Source: 1-14-2-50-31-20 sp965370315 (GTDB taxonomy: Bacteria; Bacteroidota; Ignavibacteria; Ignavibacteriales; Melioribacteraceae). From it: a stretch of 28,687 nt of DNA. A program made the translations under genes and the position numbers. Under the pieces are notes generated by a model. The model was not told where the DNA came from. It searched no databases and worked only from the letters and a program-made list of their open reading frames with translations. Location of the stretch: positions 1-28,687 of the forward strand of contig CBDUTO010000047.1 of the NCBI GenBank assembly GCA_965370315.1, given 5' to 3'. Below, piece by piece: positions 8,118-16,009 of this stretch; within the stretch, counting starts at the first letter, position 1; every line of letters starts with the position of its first letter.

Positions 8118-10610
8118 TTAGAGTGACCTCATTATTGTTTGGAATTGTTCCTCGCTCTCAATAATAACTTCACGTGCTTTACTTCCTTCAGATGGACCAA
8201 CTACTCCCGCTTCCTCTAATTGATCAACAATCCTTGCAGCACGTGAATAACCTAACTTCAACTTGCGCTGTAACAATGAAACAGAACCTTGTTGATGTCT
8301 AATAATTACATGCGCTGCTTCCTCAAACATTGGGTCAAGGTCTGATAAGAAATTTGCATCAACATCATTTTTCTTCTCCATTAATGAAGGGAGAAAATAT
8401 CGTTTTTTATATCCATCTTGTATATAAATAGCATTAGTAACTTTTTCAACTTCTTCAGTAGAAATAAAAGCATTCTGAATACGAACTGGTTTAGGCATTC
8501 CGCCAGGAAGGAATAGCATATCTCCTCTTCCAAGTAACTGTTCAGCACCATTCATATCAAGTATTGTGCGTGAATCAACTTTTGTTGCAACTTGATATGC
8601 AATTCTTGCTGGAAAGTTTGCTTTAATCACACCAGTAATCACATTCACTGATGGGCGTTGAGTTGCTACAACCATATGAATTCCAACTGCACGTGCTAAC
8701 TGTGCAATACGAGCAATAGGTTCTTCAACCTCTTTTCCTGAAGTCATCATTAAATCTGCTAACTCATCAATAACTACTACGATGTATGGCAATTTATAAT
8801 GCTTAATTTTATCTGTATCAGTTGGACGCGTTTTTGGATTTTCAACTTTTATGTTGTAATCAATAATATTACGAACTCCAGCTTTAGCAAGCTTATCGTA
8901 GCGTTTTTCCATATCAAATTCAACAGCCTTAAGTGCTAATAAAGCATTTGAAGGCATTGTAATAATCTCTTCATCTAAGTCTGGAGAGATTGCTAAGAAG
9001 TGTTTGTTTAACTTACCATAAAATGACAACTCTATTTTCTTAGGATCAATAATTACAAACTTAACATCAGATGGATGTTTGGCGTACAACAAACTAGTGA
9101 TAAGCATATTAATACCAACACTCTTACCAGCTCCAGTAGCACCAGCTACAAGAAGATGGGGCATTGTTGTTAAATCGGCGATGTAAATATCACCAATAAT
9201 TGTTTTACCAAGAGCAATAGGTAATGCCGCTTTAGAATCCTTAAGACCCGATATTACAGAACGTGCTCTAACTATTGTTGATTTCTCATTTGGAATCTCA
9301 ACACCTATTGCGCTTTTACCAGGAATCGGCGCAATGATACGAATACCACGTGCAGCAAGGGCTAAAGCTATATCATGCTCCAAACTAACAATTCTACTTA
9401 TTTTAACTCCAGGAGCTGGTACTATTTCATACTGTGTAACAACAGGACCTGGGGTAACAGAAATATCTTCAATTTTTATATCAAATAATAGAAGTTTCTC
9501 TTTAAGTAACTCTGCATTATGTTTCAGCTCTGTTTCAGAAATTTTAAGTTCCTCTTCCTGAGGCATATCGAGCAAAGTGATACTTGGAGGTTTAAATTTA
9601 ATTTTCTCTTCCCAAGGTTCAGGTAAGTCGTCATCATCATCGGCAATATTTGTAATTACGACTTCACTCTTTTTTGCAATAGTATCTTTACTTATTTGAG
9701 GTTCCAATGGTTCTTGAGAAGGATCCACTTTTTCTGGTTCCTCTTTTTTCATCTTATGAATAATTGTAATCTTTGTTTCTTCTGGCTCTGCTTCTTCTGT
9801 ATCTGTTATGGATTCAGGTTCATCAGACTTAGATTTTTTTCTTTTCAAAAGAGAAGATTTTGTTTTTTTATCTTTCTTAGTGAGTGTTAAAAGTTTATCA
9901 AGATTTTTCTCTTCTTTCTCATTCGTGATAGTAATCTTTGTTTCATGTTTTTCGCTCTCAAGAGCACCCTGCATATTTGCTTTAATAAGACTAAGTATTC
10001 TCTCAACTTTAATATCAAATGCAACTATAGTAGAGACAATAAGAATTGAAATTAAAACTATAATACTTCCTAAACCACCAAGCAGTCTACCAATTCCGCC
10101 ACCAAAAAAGTCTCCAACATTTCCAGATATCTCAAGAAAATCATGAAGTAAATTAAGCTCTACTCTAAGCATTCCAAAAAAAGTTGCAAGAATAATTGCA
10201 AATGCTAATAGGAAATTAGAGAGATGTAGTGAGAGTTTAAGGCTGTCACTTTTTAGAATCGTTAAGCCCCAGATAAAAAGGACTACTGGAAAGACCACGG
10301 AAAAATATCCAATTGTAGAATTGATAAAGAAATCAGAGAGATATGCCCCAAATATTCCTAACCAATTATGTACACTTGAAGCTCTATTGACAAATTCAGG
10401 ATCAGAAGAGAAAATTTTAAACAAATCTGTAAAACCAAAAAACAAATTAGAGACATCATAACGTGAATAGGATAGAATACTTAGTAATGCAAGAACAGCA
10501 AAGATTATTAAGAAAACACCAAGCAATTTTTTCTTTCGTTCAATAGATACAGTAAAATCACTATTAGTTTTAACGGTTTTTTTTGGAGTAGTTTTTCGTT
10601 TTACTGCCAT
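8118..10610 (-). CDS. ftsK: DNA translocase FtsK/SpoIIIE
   Basis: FtsK pumps DNA at the division septum and clears the chromosome terminus. The 830-residue protein has all expected parts: four membrane helices in residues about 30-200, a Lys/Glu-rich linker (about 215-340), then the motor. Walker A is GATGAGKSVG near residues 488-497, Walker B is VVVIDELADLMM near 608-619, and RPSVNVITGVIKANFPARIAYQV is the conserved arm that follows. The last 65 residues are the winged-helix gamma domain (SVSLLQRKLKLGYSRAARIV) that reads polarity sequences and activates XerCD. The linker is much shorter than that of E. coli FtsK. It lies 14 bases after comB and 1 base before lolA. Confidence 0.97.
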   Translation of the reverse strand: MAVKRKTTPKKTVKTNSDFTVSIERKKKLLGVFLIIFAVLALLSILSYSRYDVSNLFFGFTDLFKIFSSDPEFVNRASSVHNWLGIFGAYLSDFFINSTIGYFSVVFPVVLFIWGLTILKSDSLKLSLHLSNFLLAFAIILATFFGMLRVELNLLHDFLEISGNVGDFFGGGIGRLLGGLGSIIVLISILIVSTIVAFDIKVERILSLIKANMQGALESEKHETKITITNEKEEKNLDKLLTLTKKDKKTKSSLLKRKKSKSDEPESITDTEEAEPEETKITIIHKMKKEEPEKVDPSQEPLEPQISKDTIAKKSEVVITNIADDDDDLPEPWEEKIKFKPPSITLLDMPQEEELKISETELKHNAELLKEKLLLFDIKIEDISVTPGPVVTQYEIVPAPGVKISRIVSLEHDIALALAARGIRIIAPIPGKSAIGVEIPNEKSTIVRARSVISGLKDSKAALPIALGKTIIGDIYIADLTTMPHLLVAGATGAGKSVGINMLITSLLYAKHPSDVKFVIIDPKKIELSFYGKLNKHFLAISPDLDEEIITMPSNALLALKAVEFDMEKRYDKLAKAGVRNIIDYNIKVENPKTRPTDTDKIKHYKLPYIVVVIDELADLMMTSGKEVEEPIARIAQLARAVGIHMVVATQRPSVNVITGVIKANFPARIAYQVATKVDSRTILDMNGAEQLLGRGDMLFLPGGMPKPVRIQNAFISTEEVEKVTNAIYIQDGYKKRYFLPSLMEKKNDVDANFLSDLDPMFEEAAHVIIRHQQGSVSLLQRKLKLGYSRAARIVDQLEEAGVVGPSEGSKAREVIIESEEQFQTIMRSL

Positions 10611-10624
10611 AAGGGAATACCTAA

Positions 10625-11374
10625 TTATGCTTTTTTACTTGATTTACTTTCTTCTTCTATAAGCTTTATTTCGCCCCCTGTGAAATATGGAATTTTGGGA
10701 ATATTATCTATCGTAGAACAAAAGTCAATATCATCAGAAAATCCATTTTCCATAAGTAACATTCCATGCTGGCAATTTTTCATCATTTCGCTAATATCAG
10801 AACCGTACTTTTCGTTTAGAACCAGGCTTGCATTTGTAGCATCGGTCAACTCAATATCAGATTTCATTTCTTTCATTTTCTTAACCAAAGCTCCAGCACA
10901 AATTGTATCTTCAAGACAAAATATTCCATTTGCGCCTGATGAAATAATTTCAACATCATTTCCGAGTTTAACTAAATGCTCGGCAATCTTTGATAAATTA
11001 TTAAAACTTGCTATAAATACTTTATCAGAATACTTAGCCTTAACAATTGCCTTTGATCCATTAGTAGTAAATAGAATAATAGATTTTCCACTAATTCTCT
11101 CTTCAGTATATTCCAGTGGAGAATTCCCTAAATCAAATCCTTCAATTATTTTTGTGTTTCTTTCACCACAGAGAAGAGTCTGTCCTCCGTGAGAATTAAC
11201 TGATATTTTCATTGCAAAATCTATAGAACCAACTGGAATAATTTCCTTTGCTCCACTATCAAGAGCTTTTAGAATTACAGAAGTTGCTCTTAAAACGTCA
11301 ATTACAACAGTAGTTTTACTGGTAAAATATAGGTCGTCAACATTATTTGGTGATAGCAGTACGTTAATTTTCAT
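10625..11374 (-). CDS. comB: 2-phosphosulfolactate phosphatase family protein (ComB)
   Basis: ComB hydrolyses 2-phosphosulfolactate to sulfolactate, a coenzyme M pathway step in methanogens. The family is recognised from VVIDVLRATSVILKALDSGA, the loop LLCGERNTKIIEGFDLGNSP, then ILFTTNGSKAI and EIISSGANGIFCLEDTICAGALV. I chose the ATG at 11372-11374 because family members begin close to MKINVLLSP; an upstream GTG at 11401 would add nine residues. The product has about 249 residues. No other coenzyme M or sulfolactate gene lies in the window, so the bacterial substrate is open. The gene is 14 bases upstream of ftsK, and a palindrome lies 36-63 bases before its start. Confidence 0.88.
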   Translation of the reverse strand: MKINVLLSPNNVDDLYFTSKTTVVIDVLRATSVILKALDSGAKEIIPVGSIDFAMKISVNSHGGQTLLCGERNTKIIEGFDLGNSPLEYTEERISGKSIILFTTNGSKAIVKAKYSDKVFIASFNNLSKIAEHLVKLGNDVEIISSGANGIFCLEDTICAGALVKKMKEMKSDIELTDATNASLVLNEKYGSDISEMMKNCQHGMLLMENGFSDDIDFCSTIDNIPKIPYFTGGEIKLIEEESKSSKKA

Positions 11375-11409
11375 GTGTATATCATTCTTTGGTTTTACCA
11401 CAAGTTACT

Positions 11410-11437
11410 CGCAATTATAATCTTCTATTATAATGCG
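11410..11437. repeat. Inverted repeat between gcvT and comB
   Basis: CGCA-TTATAAT (11410-11413 and 11415-11421, one bulged A) pairs with ATTATAA-TGCG (11427-11437) around a CTTCT loop. It starts 36 bases upstream of the comB start codon and lies 61 bases beyond the gcvT stop. No T-run follows, so an operator or mRNA processing stem is as likely as a terminator. Confidence 0.35.
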
Positions 11438-11497
11438 AATATTCTCTCATGCTCGGTTCATTTGATAAATATTTTTTAATTATTATTTGATAAATTT

Positions 11498-12580
11498 TTA
11501 TAGACTAACAAAAGGGAGTTTAATTATTCGTCCTTCAACATCTTTGTTTCTAATTTTAATGTTCACAACAGAATCAATATCCGAATGATATTTGTCAACA
11601 TATCCCATAGCAATTGGTTTACCAAGAATTGGACTTAAGGTTCCACTAGTAATAGTTCCAATACTATTTCCATTTTCTGTAATTTCATATCCATGACGAG
11701 GAAAAACTCTGGAATCAGTAACTATAGCTACTAACTTTCTTTTTATACCATTCTCTTTTATTTTAAGAATAGCATCCCTTCCTATAAATTCACCTTTTTT
11801 AACCTTAGTAATCCATCCTAATCCAGCTTCAATTGGATTTGTTGTTTCATCAATGTCATTACCATAAAGGCAAAATCCCATTTCCAACCTAAGTGTATCT
11901 CGTGCTCCAAGTCCCACTGGAACTATTTCATACATTATTCCAGCTTTGAATATTGCATCCCAAATTTTTTCTGCATCCTCTATGCTGCTTTTAAAATACA
12001 ACTCATACCCAAGTTCACCAGTATATCCGGTACGAGATACTATTATTTCTACACCAGCACATTCAGTAACAACAAAATGATAGTATTCCATCTCAAGTGC
12101 TGCTTCACAAATCTTTTCTAAAGTTTTTCTAGAGTTTGGACCCTGTATTGCCAACAACGAATATTCATCGCTTTCATCAATAATTTCAACGCCAAACGTA
12201 TTGTTCTTTCTCATCCATTCAAGATCTTTCTCAATGTTTGACGCGTTAATAACAAGCATATACTCACTTTTCCCCATTTGGTAAAGGAGTAAATCATCAA
12301 CGATACCACCATCTTCGTAACACATTGCAGTATACTGAACTCGACCAATCTTTAACTTGGATACATCATTAATTAAAATGTGTTGAACAAAATCAAATGC
12401 TCTTTCACCTTTAATAATAACTTCTCCCATGTGAGAGACATCAAAAACCCCAACAGAATTTCTAATTGCTTTATGCTCTCCAATTATTGAGGAGTATTGC
12501 ACGGGCATTTCATAGCCAGCATATTCAACTAACTTAGCACCTAGATTTACATGCTTATTATTTAGCTTTGTTTTCTTCAT
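11498..12580 (-). CDS. gcvT: Aminomethyltransferase, glycine cleavage system T protein
   Basis: The T protein takes the aminomethyl group from lipoylated H protein, releases ammonia and passes the methylene to tetrahydrofolate. At 360 residues it has normal length and conserved family stretches: YAGYEMPVQYSSIIGEHKAIRNSVGVFDVSHMGE near the N-terminus, EYMLVINASNIEKDLEWM, SRTGYTGELGYELYF and PVGLGARDTLRLEMGFCLYGNDI, with the C-terminal barrel ending RNKDVEGRIIKLPF. The remaining glycine cleavage genes (gcvH, gcvP, lpd) are not in the window. The start lies 6 bases after the talC stop, so the two are probably co-transcribed. Confidence 0.96.
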   Translation of the reverse strand: MKKTKLNNKHVNLGAKLVEYAGYEMPVQYSSIIGEHKAIRNSVGVFDVSHMGEVIIKGERAFDFVQHILINDVSKLKIGRVQYTAMCYEDGGIVDDLLLYQMGKSEYMLVINASNIEKDLEWMRKNNTFGVEIIDESDEYSLLAIQGPNSRKTLEKICEAALEMEYYHFVVTECAGVEIIVSRTGYTGELGYELYFKSSIEDAEKIWDAIFKAGIMYEIVPVGLGARDTLRLEMGFCLYGNDIDETTNPIEAGLGWITKVKKGEFIGRDAILKIKENGIKRKLVAIVTDSRVFPRHGYEITENGNSIGTITSGTLSPILGKPIAMGYVDKYHSDIDSVVNIKIRNKDVEGRIIKLPFVSL

Positions 12581-12586
12581 ATTTAA

Positions 12587-13228
12587 TTATTTCTTTTTAT
12601 TCCAATCTGCAAGGAATTTTTCTATTCCAATATCAGTAAGTGGATGTTTGAATAATTGTTCAATTACATTAAATGGAACTGTTACAATATCAGCCCCAAT
12701 TAGACCAGCTTCTATTATGTGTAATGGATTTCTAATACTTGCAACAATTATTTCTGTTTCGTAACCATAGTTTGTATAAATCTGTGCAATTTGTTCTACC
12801 AGATCCATACCTACATGACTGATGTCGTCAAGTCTTCCAACAAAAGGAGAAATATATGTAGCTCCAGCTTTAGCTGCAAGAATAGCTTGAGCAGGGGAAA
12901 AGCAAAGTGTTACATTTGTTTTAATACCCTTACTAGTAAGAGATTTTACAGCTTTAATTCCCTCTTTTATTAAAGGAATTTTTACAACAATATTTTCATG
13001 AATTGAAGCTAATTCTTCAGCTTCTTTCATCATCCCATTATAGTCAAGTGCAACTACTTCACCACTAATTGGACCATCAACAATTTTTGTAATCTCTGTG
13101 AGTATTTCCTTAAAGTCACCATTCTCTTTCGCAATTAAAGATGGATTAGTAGTAACACCATCTAAAATTCCCATAGCTTCGGCTTCTCGAATTTGACTAA
13201 CATTTGCTGTATCTATAAAAAACTTCAT
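12587..13228 (-). CDS. talC: Transaldolase-like protein (TalC / fructose-6-phosphate aldolase family)
   Basis: This is the short, 213-residue transaldolase subfamily, which transfers dihydroxyacetone units between sugar phosphates or cleaves fructose 6-phosphate. Landmarks are MKFFIDTANVSQIREAEAMG, LDGVTTNPSLIAKE, the Schiff-base lysine in VVKIPL (Lys83), TNVTLCFSPAQAILAAKAGA, YISPFVGRLDD and IIVASIRNPLHIIEAGLIGADI. Transaldolase and aldolase members differ at few positions, and I cannot decide between the two activities. It lies 46 bases downstream of the RNase G gene and 6 bases upstream of gcvT. Confidence 0.93.
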   Translation of the reverse strand: MKFFIDTANVSQIREAEAMGILDGVTTNPSLIAKENGDFKEILTEITKIVDGPISGEVVALDYNGMMKEAEELASIHENIVVKIPLIKEGIKAVKSLTSKGIKTNVTLCFSPAQAILAAKAGATYISPFVGRLDDISHVGMDLVEQIAQIYTNYGYETEIIVASIRNPLHIIEAGLIGADIVTVPFNVIEQLFKHPLTDIGIEKFLADWNKKK

Positions 13229-13274
13229 ACATTCCTCATCTTTAAAGTAAAAGAAAAATTAAATTTAATAAATA

Positions 13275-14858
13275 TTACAAATAATCATTTGTTATTTCTT
13301 TTTCATTTTTTGAATCAATAAATCTAAATGATTGTGGATTTACATCGTTTTTTTCTTCAAGCTTAATTCTCATAAAATACTTAAACTGTAATTTAAAGAT
13401 TGTTGATATAAATCCAATTCTCAATTTAAGTCCTAAAGAATTATGAACAATTAATCTAAGGGCTTGTTTGTTTCCATCATTTTTGTAACGTTTTAGCCAT
13501 TGGTCAATTTCATTAATAATATTCGATTTCTTTTGCATCAATCCAGTTCCATCACAGCAATGACAAAGTTCATGGGTTGATTGCATTATATTTTCACGAA
13601 TTCGCTGACGAGTAATTTGCATTATGCCAAAGTCTGTCATAGGTAGCATAGCAATTTTTGCTCTGTCTCTTTTAAATTCTTTTCTAAGCTCGTCGAATAT
13701 TTTCTTTCTGTTCTTATCCTCTTCGAGATCAATAAAATCTACGACAAGAAGACCACCAATATCTCTAAGCCTTAGTTGGCGAGCAATTTCCCTTGCCGAT
13801 TCTAAATCCGTTTTAAGTGAATTTAACTCTTGTTCTTTCTTTGCTGCATAACGTCCACTATTTACATCTATTACTGTCATTGCTTCTGTATGCTCAATAA
13901 AAAGATATCCACCACTTGGCAATGGAACTCTTCGCTCCATCATTCCTTTTATTTGCTCTTCAATTTTAAACTCTTCATAAATAGGAATGGAGCTTTTATA
14001 AAGATTAACTTTATCAACAATATCAGATTGATGTGTATTTACATAGCTTCTAATTTCTTTATACAATTTTTTTGAATCGATAAAAATGTTTGAAACATCT
14101 TCAGTAAATAAATCACGAATAACACTAATTGTTGTACTTAAATCTTTATATACTAAATATGGAGGTGAGTTCTTTTTAACTTCATCCTGAACTTGAGTCC
14201 AAGTTTTACTTAAATAATTTAGATCAGCACTAAGTGATTTTTCTGGTTGATCTTTAGAAGCTGTTCTAACAATTACTCCACAATTTGAAGGAATTATTCC
14301 ACGAGCTAATTTTCTCAACCTTTTCTTTTCACGGTAATCCGTAATTTTTTTTGAGATTCCAATTTTATCTTCATAAGGAATTAGCACACAAAATCTACCC
14401 GGAATTGAAATAGAAGTTGAAACTCTAACTCCTTTACCTTTAACAGGTTCCTTAATAATTTGGATTAATACTTCTTGCCCTTTTTTCAATCTTGGAATTC
14501 TTGTTCTCTTTTCTTTAGGTTCTTCACCATCTTTCTCAGAATTAGTCTTCTTTTTTTCAACCTTTTTATCTTCAACTTCTTCTGGTTCAGCAACATAATC
14601 ATCATCAACAAAATTGAGATTATCTTTTAATGTATCACCAATATCTGAGAAGTGAAGGAAAGCATCATGTTTTAAGCCAATATCAATAAAAACAGCTCTA
14701 ATTCCTGGCAAAACACGTGCAACTTTGCCCAAGTATATATTGCCAACCATCCTATCTTTTTCAGGATGTTCAACAAAAAAATCAACAAGCTTTCTATCTT
14801 CAGTAATAGCAATTCTATTCTGAGAAGCAGTTGAACTTATAATAATTTCTTTTAACAT
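13275..14858 (-). CDS. rng: Ribonuclease E/G family endoribonuclease (RNase G)
   Basis: The enzyme cuts single-stranded AU-rich RNA in 5S and 16S rRNA maturation and mRNA decay. The 527-residue, catalytic-core-only length fits RNase G. The S1 domain begins at NIYLGKVARVLPGIRAVFID (residue 40) and is interrupted by an acidic/lysine-rich insertion at about 75-120. The DNase-I-like catalytic aspartates are in MTVIDVNSGRY (Asp331) and GGLLVVDFIDLE (Asp374); their 43-residue spacing equals that of E. coli RNase E Asp303/Asp346. The zinc-link cysteines appear in CHCCDGTG (432-439). The C-terminal scaffold of RNase E is absent. It lies 32 bases after dusB. Confidence 0.95.
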   Translation of the reverse strand: MLKEIIISSTASQNRIAITEDRKLVDFFVEHPEKDRMVGNIYLGKVARVLPGIRAVFIDIGLKHDAFLHFSDIGDTLKDNLNFVDDDYVAEPEEVEDKKVEKKKTNSEKDGEEPKEKRTRIPRLKKGQEVLIQIIKEPVKGKGVRVSTSISIPGRFCVLIPYEDKIGISKKITDYREKKRLRKLARGIIPSNCGVIVRTASKDQPEKSLSADLNYLSKTWTQVQDEVKKNSPPYLVYKDLSTTISVIRDLFTEDVSNIFIDSKKLYKEIRSYVNTHQSDIVDKVNLYKSSIPIYEEFKIEEQIKGMMERRVPLPSGGYLFIEHTEAMTVIDVNSGRYAAKKEQELNSLKTDLESAREIARQLRLRDIGGLLVVDFIDLEEDKNRKKIFDELRKEFKRDRAKIAMLPMTDFGIMQITRQRIRENIMQSTHELCHCCDGTGLMQKKSNIINEIDQWLKRYKNDGNKQALRLIVHNSLGLKLRIGFISTIFKLQFKYFMRIKLEEKNDVNPQSFRFIDSKNEKEITNDYL

Positions 14859-14890
14859 TTTAATATCTCTATCAAACGGATTACCACAAA

Positions 14891-15937
14891 TTATTCATTT
14901 AACCAAAAGAGAACCCGCTCTTTAAACTTTTGGTCAATTAATTCACGATCATCCTTTGGATAAAAATTTTGTTTTAGTTTTTCAACATGTTCGTGAATCA
15001 TTTTAATTTCGCCTTCAACATTTTTAGTACGCATTATTATAGATGCAAAATCGTAGATACCATCTAAATGCTTAAAGTACCAAAGAATATTCTTTCTTGC
15101 TTTAATAGTAGCAACGGCTTCAGGATATTCTCTTGCAATTAACCTACTATGCTTAATCGCCACACTCTCTATTTCCTCTAAACTTGGTTCTCCTGAGTCT
15201 GAACCATTTTCAACCAACTCCCTATATCGATTGAAAATAAATGGGTTTCCTAAAGCTCCTCGAGCTATCATAACACCATCAACTTTTGTTCTCTCCACCA
15301 TCTCTTTAATATCTTGTGGTGTAAAAAGAGAACCATTGCCAATAACAGGAATCTTTGCCTGCTCTTTAACTTTAACTAACCAATCCCAACTTGGATCATC
15401 TTTATATTTTGTGTTTCGAGCTCGAGTATGTACAATTATTGCAGAGGCTCCATTCTCTTCTGCAACTTTTGCAGTTTCCAAAATATTTATTTTTCCATCA
15501 CTTTTTCCCAATCGTAATTTAACTGAAATAGGAATATCACCAGCAGCATCCACCATTGCTTCAATCAGTTTCCCCATTAAAATAGGGTCATCAAGCAATT
15601 GTGCCCCAAAATTATGCTTCGTTACCTTCTCAACTGGGCATCCACAATTTATATCAATTACATCAGGTTTGTATCGTTTTAATTCTTGTACAGCGCCAGC
15701 TAAATATTCTGGATTATTACCAAGTAGCTGAACTCCTATCGGTTTTTCATCTCTTGCAAAAGCAAAAATTCTAAGTGCATGGAATTCATTATCAATAATT
15801 CCCTTAGCACTCACCATTGGAGTGTAAGTTAACTCTGCACCATTATCTTTCGCTATCTTTCGAAAAGGGGCATCAGAAACATCAGCCATTGGAGCGACTA
15901 TTAGTCCATGTTTTAATTCCAAATTCCCTAACTTCAA
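14891..15937 (-). CDS. dusB: tRNA-dihydrouridine synthase, DusB-like
   Basis: This flavoenzyme reduces specific uridines of tRNA to dihydrouridine using NADPH. The TIM-barrel signatures are intact: LIVAPMADVSDAPFRKI for FMN binding, the catalytic cysteine in DINCGCPVEKVTKHNFGAQLL, SVKLRLGKSDG, IIVHTRARNTKY, IPVIGNGSLFTPQD and DGVMIARGALGNPFIF. It has 348 residues with the usual helical C-terminal domain. The start is a TTG with AAGGG 6 bases upstream; no nearby ATG fits the family start. It begins 38 bases beyond the pnp terminator, so it probably has its own promoter and heads the dusB-rng-talC-gcvT group. Confidence 0.94.
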   Translation of the reverse strand: MKLGNLELKHGLIVAPMADVSDAPFRKIAKDNGAELTYTPMVSAKGIIDNEFHALRIFAFARDEKPIGVQLLGNNPEYLAGAVQELKRYKPDVIDINCGCPVEKVTKHNFGAQLLDDPILMGKLIEAMVDAAGDIPISVKLRLGKSDGKINILETAKVAEENGASAIIVHTRARNTKYKDDPSWDWLVKVKEQAKIPVIGNGSLFTPQDIKEMVERTKVDGVMIARGALGNPFIFNRYRELVENGSDSGEPSLEEIESVAIKHSRLIAREYPEAVATIKARKNILWYFKHLDGIYDFASIIMRTKNVEGEIKMIHEHVEKLKQNFYPKDDRELIDQKFKERVLFWLNE

Positions 15938-15974
15938 ATTAATCCCTTTCTAAAACTTACTAAATATTAAGAAA

Positions 15975-15995
15975 CCGGATAATAAAATTATCCGG
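15975..15995 (-). terminator. Intrinsic terminator after pnp
   Basis: CCGGATAAT (15975-15983) and ATTATCCGG (15987-15995) form a perfect 9-bp stem with a 3-base loop. On the minus strand it is followed by TTTCTT. It lies 15 bases beyond the pnp stop codon and marks the end of the rimP-to-pnp superoperon. Confidence 0.8.
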
Positions 15996-16009
15996 CTAAA
16001 AAAAATCAA

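Noticed and set aside
10680..11192. 170-codon plus-strand frame antisense to comB
   Set aside because: Lies wholly opposite a well-supported gene and its translation has no family features.
15231..15731. 166-codon plus-strand frame antisense to dusB
   Set aside because: Shadow of dusB; Ser/Phe/Ile-rich translation typical of the opposite strand of a real gene.
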